A stretch of 64,000 nt of DNA from Brachionus manjavacas (Eukaryota > Rotifera > Eurotatoria > Ploima > Brachionidae): NCBI GenBank assembly GCA_019054805.1, contig JAHQIY010000003.1:5146001-5210000 (forward strand). Direction: 5' to 3'. The notes below the pieces were generated by a model. That model was not told the origin of the DNA, ran no database searches, and saw only the letters and a list, made by a program, of their open reading frames with translations. The position numbers and the translations under genes were made by a program. Shown here piece after piece: positions 41,941-54,900 of this stretch (position 1 is the stretch's first letter; the number at the start of each line of letters is the position of its first letter).

Positions 41941-44900
41941 ATGAATCCAAAATTGTGAAAGCTTTGATTTCATTTAGTTTTAGAAGTCTCAAAATAGGAC
42001 TTTTATTCTCTGTTAAATTTGTTATATCAAATATAACTTATTATATGGAAACAAATCAAGAGTTTTTTTATCTAAATTAAGTATTAAATAATTTATTAAA
42101 AGTTATTTATGACTTCGGATGACTAACTGTGTAATTTTATTGGAAAATTAGGAATATTTTTAAAACTGATTTAATTTTGTAATTTTAATTTTTTTAATTT
42201 TTATAATAAATGTCAATGTGACAATGTTCTTTCGTATTGGGTTAAAATATTCGGCAAAATAAACGTAAATAAATTTTTCACTTAATTCAGAAATCATTAA
42301 TAAACATTTAATTAAAAGTTGTCATTTTCAGCTCGTTTTGGAATTATAAATAAGCTTTGAAAATTGAACCTATCTCCAAAAAATAAGAGTCATCAAGCTC
42401 CCCTATTAATTAACTAATGCATAATATTAAAATAGATTTGATTTTTAGAATCTTTGAAATATTTTGAAATCAAAACTTTAATTATTACTAAAACTATAAC
42501 TACTGTATTGCCTCATTCGAATATGCTGCACCACAAATTAAGACAAGCTGTTGGACCAAGCACCAAAGAAAATCTCGCCCATGCTAAAACACTCTTGACT
42601 AAAAACGCATGGTCTAATAGTATTGTATTATTACGGGTTTAGGGCCGCTTCGAACCCTGATATTCTTAATTTAATGCGTCATCAAGACTTGAGTTTAAGA
42701 CAATAGATAAAAGGAATCGAAATATTAAATAATTAATTTTTCTAATATATAATTTTTATTAATTCTTGGTGCTGTACCAAATGCATAGTAAAAAAAATTC
42801 CTTTTATTTATTGTTATTGTCTCAAACAGTCCTCAAGGAAACTCAAGCAATGTAAAATGTCTTTATAAATCATTCTCTTGAACAACAGAATAAATCTAAC
42901 CTAATCAAATACTTAAAGCTAATAGTGAATTCTGACAATCAAAAAAATTAAAACTCTTTTTGTAACTTGCCAAAAAATCGTCATGAATTTTCCGTTATGT
43001 TGATTTTTAATTCAATTCAAATATTTTCAATTTTGAAACAAGAAAAATAAAAAAAGATAAGTAGTAATTTTTAATAATTTTTAAAATTTACAAAATAAAT
43101 TTAAAATCTAATAGAAAATTTTTCAAAATAAAAAAATCTCCTTTTTACTTGATAAAATTGTTTAGAATAAATGCTAAGAATCATTCTTATTTGAAACATT
43201 CTTATTCAATTAATTTTTGATTATTTAAAAAAAAATTTTCCTAGTAATTTTTAAGAAAATATTTTTTGATTTAATTTTACAATTATTAGAATCGTTTTCG
43301 TAATGTTACTTTTATTATCTGCTTTTATTTGAAAGAAATGATAAGAGTAAAATAGAATCGTATTTCTTAAGGCATAAAAGCCTGCAAGCCTTTATCTAAT
43401 TGCTCGACTCATAGAGACCAAATGGTATTAAACCATTCTAAAAACAATTATTATATAAAATTTGTTGTATCTTTAAGGTTAGTCCAATTATAAAGTCCGT
43501 TTATAATATTTACCTAATACAAATCAAGTTAATGATTACGGTACAGAGATTATTTCGCTTAAGACTGTGTGTTTAAAACACAAATTTTTGGTCTAATTGA
43601 TAAATTTATTTATTTTTTAAAAAGCAAAATTGAAAAATAAACAAAATTTAAATCTATTTATATTTCTTAAAATTCATTATTTTTCATCATTGATTTTTAG
43701 ATTTTTAGGCTCAGAATACTTTATCAAAAATTTGGGTTTTAAAATTGTTAATGCGGAACAAACTTTTTTGGAATATATCAAAATTTGGCAATAACTTACT
43801 CCGAAATGGATATTTATTCTTTTCCTGGTATTTTTACGACTGGAAAGCTAAGCAAATTTATGATATTACAAAAAAAAAGCAATACCCAATATGAGCAGTT
43901 TCCATGTGTTTATTTTCTTAAGATCATCTATTTTTCTTAATCCAGAAGATAAGCTATTTTTCATATTAAAATTCTTTAATAAAATATGATTATGGTTGCC
44001 TAATACGTAACTGGGCATTTCTGTTATGCTGATTTTTCATTCAATTGATCGATTTGATCGTGAATATTTTCAATATAAGTTTCTGAAATCTGACTTTAAA
44101 ACTTCTTATAAAAAGATCAAAAGCAGTTTTTTTCATATCAAAGAATTTTTTCACGATTTAAACAAAAACTTTTCAAAACAAATTTTTCTAAATTAAAATT
44201 TAATTTACCAACCCATTTTTCAGCCAAAAAAAAGTTTAAATTTCCAGTTTAGATACATAAGTAATTCGTTGATATTGACTTCCAAAATATAATTTAAACT
44301 ATTATTATTTTAAACTTCCTAGGATAGCCCATACCCAAAAAACATGTGCTAAGCTATCTATAACCTGCCATAGCTAAAATACATATGTTAGCTGGTAAAT
44401 TTTTTAAATCTTTTCTTTCAAAGTTCAATCGATAAATTTTTCAATGGGCAGGTTATTTGGGCTATGTGCATTTTTATTTTAGTTTTGCTCCTTGTTTCTT
44501 GAAAAAGTAAAAATAAATTTTTGTAATCTAAATTTGCTAATTTTATTGAATAAAAGATAAGCTTTGCTCCTTGAGTTATTTGCCTTCAGGTCCAAAGCAA
44601 GCATTTAGCAGGGGAAATAGTTCAGAAGATTAAACTTTTCTTTTGTTAAGGAGGCTAGAATTGAAAACAAAAATGGTAAGGAATACAATTGAAATGATTT
44701 ACAAAATTTGGTTGCATAAGAGCCTTTTCTGTTAATTTAAAAAAAAATAATTTTCATTTTTCTTAAGAATTTTTTTCTTTTTATAATTTTGAATAAAGCG
44801 ATTATTTTTTAAAGGCCACGGCAACAAAATTCAAAATATAAATTTGAAGAATTTGAATTTTATGGTTGATTTCTAAAAGGGAAGAACAGCGTTCACAATT

Positions 44901-47900
44901 AATTTTAAAGCAAAAACAGGTGACATGGTTCAAAAATAGAAATAATTAAATTTAAATTTGCACAAAAAGAATATCGAAGCTCTTCAATTGGTTAAGAATT
45001 AGTTATCTTTTATTTCAAGTTAATTAGTGGTTTTAATAGATAGGGATATTAGAGGATTTAAAAATACTAAATACTTAATCTCTTGTCGAGGTGTCATTTA
45101 AATTTTGTTATTGCTTGCTGAATGTTTGAACAAACGACTCTGAGCATCAAGAATCTAGGTCTCTTTAAGTTTATTCGATTTTTTTCTAAATTAACAAACA
45201 ACAAAATTAATGAATATAATTTTAATTTTTTGATCTTTGAAATTCGCGGATTTCTAGAATTAAAAGCTTGAGTGATAAGATAATAGTTACGAGAAAGAAA
45301 GCATTCAAATTTGGTAGATCTACTATTTATGTAATTTATCGGATTAATTGCCGAGCCAAGTCTAATTAATCTGACAGCAACGCAAATGTGAGATAAGGCT
45401 TTTGAAATTCCGGAGAATAGCAGAGATATTAAGTATGAGAAAAACATATAAATATTGTTGGCAACTTCAATTTTTTAGTTAATATATTTTTTTTTAAATT
45501 CTCAAAATATTCAAAGCTGGTACTACTTTAAATAAAAGCCATTTAGAAAAGTTGAGAGTCTATTTTTTTGGTTTTTAAAATTTTGGAATATTCAAAATGG
45601 CTCTTAACCAACAGAAGTTTATTAAAAGCTAATTTAACGCTCAGTTCCAAAGTTTTCTAATCAAGAGTAGAATTAAATTTTCATTTTTTTTTTCTCTTTT
45701 CAAATTTTTTTTGGCGCTAGCTAAACTGAAGTTGGTCTATTTTTTGGAATAGTTGGTCATGGAGTAAAATGATAGATGATTCAAATGACATAAATATTTT
45801 TCAAATTTAGAAAATTTTCTATTGATAAAAACATCAAAAAAGAAAGAATAGCATATGTCGTTGGGATTTAGAAAATTTTCTATGATAAAAATTAAAAAAA
45901 ATCTTTTTACAATTTAAAAAAGCCCATAAATCAAAGTCTTTTTCTAGAATATGTTTTTAGTTTAGTTACTCAAATGATAATCAAACAATTTCAAAGCTTA
46001 TAAATACACTATATTATTAAAAAACTCAAGAAAATTATTCTTTATAAGATATTCATCATCAATCAGTTTTCTTAATCTAATGGGTTTTATACAAAACCAA
46101 GCTTTAAACAAACTTTTTCTTTTAAATCGTGTTACATAAATGTAGCTGAATTTAGCTCAACATTTTGCAAATAGCTTTCAGGTCACATTCGAATCGGATC
46201 GCTTGAGCTATTGCGCAATTTGGTACCTGCCGATGCCACAAATTAAGTTCAATTTTAACAAATTCTCAAGATATTTGGAAAAAAAAAGAATTTAATCTCA
46301 GCTTCTCTTGTTAACAAGCGTCTCTAAAATTCTTTAATTATTTATCCAAATATTTAATTTAAATAAGACCTGTTCTCCAATATTTAACTATCATAGCTTG
46401 TAATTCTAGTAGAATTTCAATTGACCGGACCGATCAAGAATTCGGCTCCAGTGCTCCCCAAGGAATACAACTTTGTATCAAGTTTTAGTCAAGTTAATGG
46501 AAATAGGCGTCAGTCAGCAACTCGAGTGCTTCAATGAGGCTATTAAACTCAATGTAGCATTTTGGTTAAACGCTTAAATAAAGTAATTACAAGAAATAAT
46601 ATTTAAATATAACTTGTTCATAGTTATGTTCAAGGGTTTTTGGCTAAAATCTGTAAATGGGTTAGATATTTAAAAAGTTCTATATTTAAAAAAAAAAACA
46701 TAAACAAATATTGAGTTTTTTATTTTTTTAGTTAAAAGACCGAATTTCAACAACAAATATAAATTTCTGGTTATATAAATATTTGAAATTGAACTTAAAA
46801 TGTTAGAAAGTTAAAACTGACCATCATTATTCAAGAAGTTAATTATCAGAAAATATGGAACAAATCAACTTTTTAGTTTTTGTTGCTGGGTTTTGTTTTT
46901 TAATAGTTTATTTTAAGCCAGGTTTTGTCTATTTACAATCAGACTCAAACTTTTAAATATCAAAAATATAACCTTTTAAAAATTTGTTTTCTTTTTTGTT
47001 CAAATAGTGGCAACAATGTGGTCTCATGAACATTAAAGCAATTGATAATTAAATTATCTCGTACTACTTGTTTCACTTGACTATTACTTTTAAGATAGTA
47101 AACATCATGATTTACAACTTTAGTTAAAATAACACTGTTGATAAAGTGATGCTCAAATAAAATAAGCAAACAAAGCTAAATGGTCCCATTTATCATGAGA
47201 GTTTTATTAGTCTTTTATCAATTTATTTTCACTTCCTTCAATCAAAATCTAGACATAAAAAGCATAGCTTAAATCATGTTTTTTAATTAAAGATTTATTT
47301 TTAGAAAATTTAAATTGTAAATGTGTAAAGATGATATATTTCCTTAGAACTTGAAGCACATAAATTAGAGCTTACCTAAAAGCTTAGAAAATTCAATCAC
47401 ATACAATCTAATAATATCAAATGAACAATTTAATTTTTGAAATTGTAGTTCGTATCCTAAAGAAAAACAATCACAGAATAATCTCAAATAAAAAGTGTTG
47501 TTTTAAGAGCCCGAATTTTAATTAAAGCAAAACAAGTTATGTTTAGTTGTAGCAAAAATAAAATTTTATTAAATAAGACTAGATTGTAAGTGGATTTTTT
47601 TTTCATTTCCAACAAGATTATGGTCATGCTTTGGTCGAATGGATTCAAATCACGAATCATCTTGAGATTAATATTTGCCACCGGAATTTAGAATTGTTGT
47701 TTTCTTTCTTGATCTTTAAACGTGATATTTTTTTCTAAACCAATTTTATTAAATTTATAAATATTTTCTATTTATTTCGGGATTAGTTATTTTTGAATAT
47801 ATTTTTTTTAAATATTTTAATTTTTAGACTTGCCAGACTTTGGTTAATTTAGAAAAAAAATATTAAGAAAATTATCTGGCCTACTCTTCTTGCACCCAAT

Positions 47901-47904
47901 TGAG
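41941..47904. other. 6-kb AT-rich intergenic region upstream of perlecan
   Basis: No supported gene. A coding-looking stretch at about 42480-42650 (SNMLHHKLRQAVGPSTKE) with a later shift may be a further transposon relic. A 117-codon minus-strand frame lies at 45094-45447, without domain or exon borders I can defend. The words SSAPQGIQL near 46450 may be a tiny reverse-transcriptase scrap. The perlecan promoter should lie just left of 47.9 kb; no clear core element is visible. Confidence 0.45.
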
Positions 47905-48967
47905 ATGATACTACTCAATTTACGTATTATCCTGCTAGCAGGATTTCTCCTAGTTTTGTCAACGACTGCACATGCTCAAGCAGATTATTACGGAGACATC
48001 TCCATAACTGATGGCGTCAGCGGTAATGAAGTGCCAAGCTCTGATTATTACTATGACGATCATGCTACGTCTGATGGCGTTGCCGAAGTTGCCTTAGAAA
48101 AAGAATCTGAATTAGGCCATAATCAACAATATGATCTTTTAACTGAAGCCAATATCCAGGATCATGATTATGAAGAGCATTTAAATGGTGTTCAGCATAG
48201 CAAAGACCCTGCATCAGACCATGAGACCCAAAATTTAGTCACTGAAAGAACATCACAGAACACTACAGAGAATGATGAACAAACAAAAAATTTGGACTCA
48301 GTAACCGAAGATCAGTTAATTACGGAAACAGACTTGGTTGAAGATTTGAGAAGAGCTGAACATGCTGAGGATAATCTAAATAACAACGAAGACAGTACAG
48401 TCCAAATTACTGAGATTGATGAAAATGGTCAAATGGATACATTGGAAGACGATGAGAATAGTGGAGACTCGGAAACAATTGATTTTAATCTGCAGCCGAT
48501 GGCATTTATTGAATGTGGTCCAGACGAGTTTAAATGTGATTTACTTTGTCTGAATATATCACAAAGATGTGATGGTAACATTGATTGCTTGGACTCAAGC
48601 GATGAGGCTAATTGTGTCGAGATTACGAGTCAATCAATTGAATCTACACCACTACCTATTCAAACTACAACCCAACAAATTGAAACCACCACTCTTGATT
48701 CTTTGCTCTTGGATATTGATCCTGATGTTGAAGAGGTCATCATTCAGGAAAATGGCATCCTCGAATTTTCTTGCCAAGTCAGGGGTCCTTACGAAAATCT
48801 TAATCTCCTAGTTTATAAAGACCAAGAACCAGTTAATCAATCCGATTCTGGTTTTATCAAAATTCGCATTGAAAATGTCAAGCGAAGTGATGCGGGCACT
48901 TATTTATGCTATGGTTTTCCATCAGATAGAAGCAATTATATAGTCAAATCACTGACAGTTAATATTG
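47905..48967 (+). CDS. HSPG2: Perlecan exon 1: signal peptide, acidic GAG region, LDLa1, first Ig
   Basis: I take the ATG at 47905; it is followed by a hydrophobic core ([19 protein letters not shown]). An earlier in-frame TTG at 47890 is not needed. About 160 acidic residues follow, with DDENSGDSE, a classic acidic Ser-Gly glycosaminoglycan site, and DGVSGNE, a weaker one. LDLa1 is [14 protein letters not shown]...[13 protein letters not shown]. After a short Thr-rich linker comes an Ig domain (LEFSCQV, TYLCYG). It ends ATTG|GTAAAC in phase 1. Confidence 0.88.
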
Positions 48968-51900
48968 GTAAACTAGAAAAATAAAATAGTTATTTAAGTC
49001 AGATATTTATTAATTTTTTTATTGAAGCTCAAAGTGTGACAAGACCAAGCTCAGAATCGAGTACTTCAGATGGTCGAAAAAAATACAAAAATGTACCAGA
49101 AGATTCAAATACAGAGATTGAATGTGACTTTTCTAATGAACAAAATGTCAAATGGAAACGACTCGATGATGTGAGATTTTTTTCAAATATAATATTCAAA
49201 ATAAAATCCAACATTTTCTTTTTTTTTTATAGAATATCACTGATTATAGCAGAGAATACAATGGAAAACTATATTTGTATTATTTGAAACCCAAAGACAG
49301 TGGCATCTATGAATGTGAGTTGGAAGATGGCCGAAGGGATGCTATTGAATTGTTTGTTGAAAAAACAATCATACAAGAAAATACTCCAGCAACTACTCGA
49401 ACACCAGCACAAACTACCCAACAAAATCAAGATGAATGTAATTCTTTTATTTTTGTATTAAAATATTTTATCTATTTTTGTATTATAAATTTTCTCTAAA
49501 GATAAATATGCAATAAGAGCTTATCTATCAAATCCGGTTGTAAACTACAAAAGTCAAGACACTATAGAGCAAGTTTGTGAAGCGATGACTAATGCAAACG
49601 AGTTGGAAGTCAAATGGTATGCACCTAGAAGACAAGAAATTCAATCCGGATCAAAATTTGTTATCACCACAACCGAAACGTCTCAAGCTCCATTGGGAAA
49701 ATCTTCCAAATTGACAATTTACGGTGCAAATCCGGCAGATTCAGGATACTATGAATGTGTTGTATTGGTTGGTAGACAGAAAGAAACCGTACAATTTGAA
49801 CTTAAGCACGAAGCCGCAGAAAATAGTAAAAAAGTTAAATATTTTATTTGGTTTATTAACAAATTTTTTTTCAGCACCAAGTCCACCTATTTATGAGACA
49901 CCAGGTAAAACAAATTAACCTGTTTACTCTATGTTTTTATTTTAATCAAATTAGTATGTGACATCGACCAAGCAACTTGCAGAAATGGTGAATGTATTCC
50001 AAGATCGGGTCTATGTGACGGTAGAACTGACTGCTCGGACGGCTCAGATGAATCAAACTGTGGAGGTAGATTTCTTAGTTTGATTTTTCTAATTATTTTA
50101 AAAATAATTTTTTTTAAATAAAAAAATAGGGTCTAGTGATGGAAGTAAGTTAATCATCCAAAATAATAACCTATTAGTTTAATAAATGAATGAATATCTG
50201 ATCCTAACTGTTCTAAGACCTAACCTCCTCACACATTCATACTCACACACATGTATATAGCAGGAAAAAAATTTTACTAATATTTGTTTTTAAGGATGTG
50301 AGCCAAATGAAAAACAGTGCAGAAATCAAAAATGCATCCAAAAAATTTGGTTCTGTGATGGTGAAAACGACTGTGGTGATAATTCTGATGAAGATCAATG
50401 CCGTAAGTTAAAATTTAATTCAATTTAATTTAAATTCTCATTTTTTACCAAAAAACTAAAAGCATACTACAATGGTAAGATGTCAAACGATCCTTAGATT
50501 TAATGAGCTAATTTTAGTATTAAATAGTTGACTCTTATTTCAGTCAACACTTTAGTACTTTAGATGTTTTATTGAAGCATGAAAATATGGTTTCTTTTCA
50601 AGGCATAAGCTGGTCATTTTTGAACTCAAATAGAAGAGTTAAATTTTGACCGGAATATTTCTTTCTCTATTATATTTATAAAATAAAATTAGTTATAGTT
50701 TTAAAATTGTTTGAAAATTTTTAATTAAAATAATTTTTAAACTTAAGCTGAGCCAAGACCGGGTGAAATTTGCAAAACTCACGAGTTCTTGTGCAGAAAT
50801 CAACAGCAGTGCGTTTTAAAAGGTTTCGTTTGTGACGGTGAATATGACTGTTTGGATCAAAGTGACGAAATTGGATGTGGTAATTAAAAAATGAAAATAA
50901 GCAAACTTTTAAAAAATCTAAATTTTATTTTCAAAGAAAAACCTTCAATAATTCGAGGTCCAGTACGCAATGTGACTGTGATATTGGGTCATACGTTCAC
51001 AATTACTTGCGAAGCTTCGGGTTTTCCTGCTCCTTACATCAATTGGCGTCTTAATTGGGGTCACATTTGCGAAGAACCAAGATGTACTTCTTCGAGCGAA
51101 AATGGTTTTGGCACTCTTACAATCACTGATGCAAGAATCGCAGATGCCGGTGCTTATTCATGCGAGGCTCTAAACAGTAAGGGTCGAATTTTTGCCATCC
51201 CGGACGCCATCGTTTATGTAAAAATTGATCAACAAACGACACGTAAGAATTGAAAACTAAAATTTTATTTTTTTAAAAAAAAATATATTAATTTATTTTT
51301 GCTATCCGATTTTCTCTAAACTATTAATTCACCTATTGAAATAATGAGTGAGAGATTTATTTACAATTTTCAAAAAACTTAAGAAACTTTAAAAAAAACT
51401 TTAAAAAACAAAGATTTTTGAGGTCTTAAGGCATATTATCATTATCAAGTCCAATTGGTCTTATAAATTAAATCGAATTTACATACAAAATTTTAAAACG
51501 ATTTAATAAATTGTTTTTTAAATAAATCTAAATACTTTTAGAATGCATAAAAATATTTGAATGTGTCAAAAGATTCAAAACTTGAGTTTACTAATATTCA
51601 AAATTAAACCTCATATTTAGAAAATAAATTTAAATTTTTGACAATTATATCGAAAAAATTTTAATATTTATTTTAAAATTTAAGTTAAACTCTTGGACTA
51701 TGTTGTTTTGTTTATTTATAAACAGACTTGTACAAAAAACAGGAATAAAAAATCCGAACAAGTCTTTTACAAGTCAAAGTCATGACTTTGGAAAAATTTT
51801 AAAAATACAAGTCAATGCTTTGACTTCACTTGTTACTTTTGACTTTTAAACAACTCTAATATTTAATTATTAAGTTTAAGATTAAATTAATTCCCGTTAA

Positions 51901-54900
51901 TTGAAAACTGAAATTAAGAAAATAAGAAAAAGATCAGAAAAAAATTGTGAAATTCGGCACAAATTTAGAGAATAAAAGTTATGAAATTTAAAATTACATA
52001 TCTGGTAGTCAATACTGTTAATGCAACAAGGTCCAACACATTTTATTTCATTATTTACCAAAGTATGGCAAAATAAAGCATTTATTAGAAATTAAATTAT
52101 TTGTTTAACTCATGGATTTTGTCAATAATGCAAAAATTACAAAATTTTCTTAAACACCATTTTTTATGTTTATTTATCTAAAAATGTTAACAAATTTCTT
52201 CAATCTATTTTAGCTCCACCTCCATCTGCATCTCGTACCTGTGATCCAAATGGCTCATACAATCTATACCCACCATGTCAATGTCGAGTAAGAAATAGAA
52301 AATAAAAAAAATAAATAAAGTTTTAAATTAATTTTCATTAGAATTATATAACCGGAACTTATTGTGATCAGTGTCCAGAAAACACTTTCCACTTAGTGGT
52401 TGAAAACCGCAACAGTCTATGCGCCCAATGCTTTTGCAATGGTTTGCGTGTAAATTGCCGATCAAGCAATTTAATCTATGATCAAATAACTTCCAATTTT
52501 GAACAAAACAACGAAGACTGGACCATAAATAATTTAAATAGATCCTTGTCCACAGCTCTGCTGACTAGTGACGGCTCTTTGGAGTTCAGAGATTTTGACA
52601 ACTATCCGAATGAAGATTTCTACTTTTTCGCTCCGTCAAGATACTTGGGCAACAAGCTTGGATCCTATGGTGGAAATTTTAGTTTCAAAATTCGTTTTGA
52701 AGGACCATATGCTACCATGGCTAAAAGACTTCAAGTCAGATTGGGCGGAAATGGTATTATAGTTGTATACAAATATCCAAGATTGATGGATCCATATCAG
52801 AATTATGATATGAATATTTTGATAACAGAAGACGATTTTAGAAAATTAGATGACAACAGTCGAATCGACAGAGAAACATTGCTTATGGTACTGGCCGATT
52901 TGGACTCAATGGCAATCAGTGCAAGCTTTTTAGACAAACAATACTCAGTAATTTTGAGTCAAGTGTCATTTGACCATGCCGAAAGAGCAGCATACCATTC
53001 GGGTCAAAAGGCCCTTGCTGTCGAAACATGTGATTGTCCAGTTGGCTACACTGGAAAATCTTGTGAAGTATTTCAACTCTATTTATTAATTAATTTTATT
53101 CTAACTTAATTATTAAGTCATGTGCTCCAGGCTATAAAAGATCAAGGACCGGCTATTACTTGGGTCAATGCGAAAAAGACAATCAGATATCCATTAATTT
53201 TGAGAATATTCCGCCAAATAATGTAATAACTTTAACTCCAGGTGAAAATCATGTGGTTTATGTAACTGTGGTAGGTGTTGGCGACTATGTCAGGTGGGTC
53301 AAAGAACCAGAAGGCTATTTGCCACCAGGTGTTTCACAGGAATACAACAATTTGGTAATTCAAAACGCACGTCCTGAGATATCTGGTAATTACACATGTT
53401 ACATTACGACTCCAAATGGTCGCTTGGAAAAAGTGCTCGTGATCAATATTCCGCGCGAAACAGTCACCCGACCGCCTGTTATTTACAGTCCAAACTCAAA
53501 GTCTATCCAAGTAGGCCGTGGCGAACCATTTAGTTTGGAATGTTCGGCGATCGGAGACCCACGACCATCTGTGCGAATTGAAGCGCCAAAGAATCCATAT
53601 ATATATGAATTCAGAAGTCCATTAATTGAAGGTCAGCAGCAATCCGAGGCTAAATTTGAGGTAAACTATTTCACAGAAGCAAATGCTGGTACTTACTACT
53701 GTATCGCTGACAATGGCATACAAGTAGTCGAAAGATTTGACGTTGAGCTAAAAACCGGCTATCCACCATTTATACAAATTTATCCAAAAGATATAGAAGC
53801 TTATGAGGGCTCGTCATTAACAATCAATTATACAATTACTGGAACTCAGCCTGTACGAATAAAAGTCAAATTGTACTCAGCCACAGTCCAAGGCGAACAA
53901 ATTGAGAGCATTAAAGTCGACAAGGATACGAATACAATCATGATTAGACAAATTAATAAGGACATGGAAGGACAATATTTGATAGAAGCCAGCAATGATT
54001 ATGGATCTGTACAAGATTATTTTTCTCTGCGAGTCTTGGAAAGTAAGTCTACATTTAAAAATTTGCAAAAGGGTAGATGAAGTTATGCAAGGATAAATTT
54101 TTTTTTTCATTAAGAAATTTTTAAATAATCATTTATTTTCACTTTAATTTTCCGCAAATATATACAATCTACTAAATAGAAGAGGACCATTTCACATTTA
54201 GTCCAGATTCAGAGTCTTATAAAAAAACCTTATTTTTCTCCAAATATTAATGTTTCCTTTTTAACCAAATCATTTTTAATTCTATATATTTTGTTTGATA
54301 CTTCAATTTTTCAAATACTTAACTAAAATAAATCTTAAAGGATTTAAAAAAAAAAATATTTTTAGGTTTTCAAAATCGTCTAAGAGGCCAATATTTAATT
54401 GATAAATTTTAGTTTTTTTTTCATGAATAGGAGTGTAATTAATTAAAAAAATAAAACATTTGTGGTGTTGCAAGAAAAAATTCTTTGAATAAAAATAAAA
54501 GAACAAAATCATATCTTTTTAGTTAAATTTAAATTCTAAAAAAAAATTTAGATTTAAAACCTTTGATTGCATTTTAGCATCTTCTATCCGAATTCGCTAG
54601 GATTTTAAATATAATTTAGGAAATTAAGATAATTATAAAAAAATTGATTTTTCTTACTGATGAATAAATTTAGTTTCTGCAAGCGAACTTTTGGAATTTT
54701 TTGTTTCATCTTTAAAAATTAGTAAAATTACATTTAAAAAATATACCAAATTAACCAAATTTTAAGTCTTTAAATAAGTCTTTTTTTAATTCTCTGTTAA
54801 GAGTAAGATAAATTTAGTAGAATTAAATTTTTAATTTAAGCTTTTCAATTTAATCATTAACTTAATCTACCGCTTAATTTCCCTAAATAAGACAAAGTAA

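Noticed and set aside
42600-42680. tRNA-like patch with CTTCGAACCCTG
   Set aside because: I could not fold acceptor and anticodon arms around the T-loop-like word.
45094-45447. 117-codon minus-strand frame with an NPxxY-like word (SAINPINYI), suggestive of a receptor TM7
   Set aside because: The supposed helix contains Arg residues, no other helices are found nearby, and no splice structure supports it.
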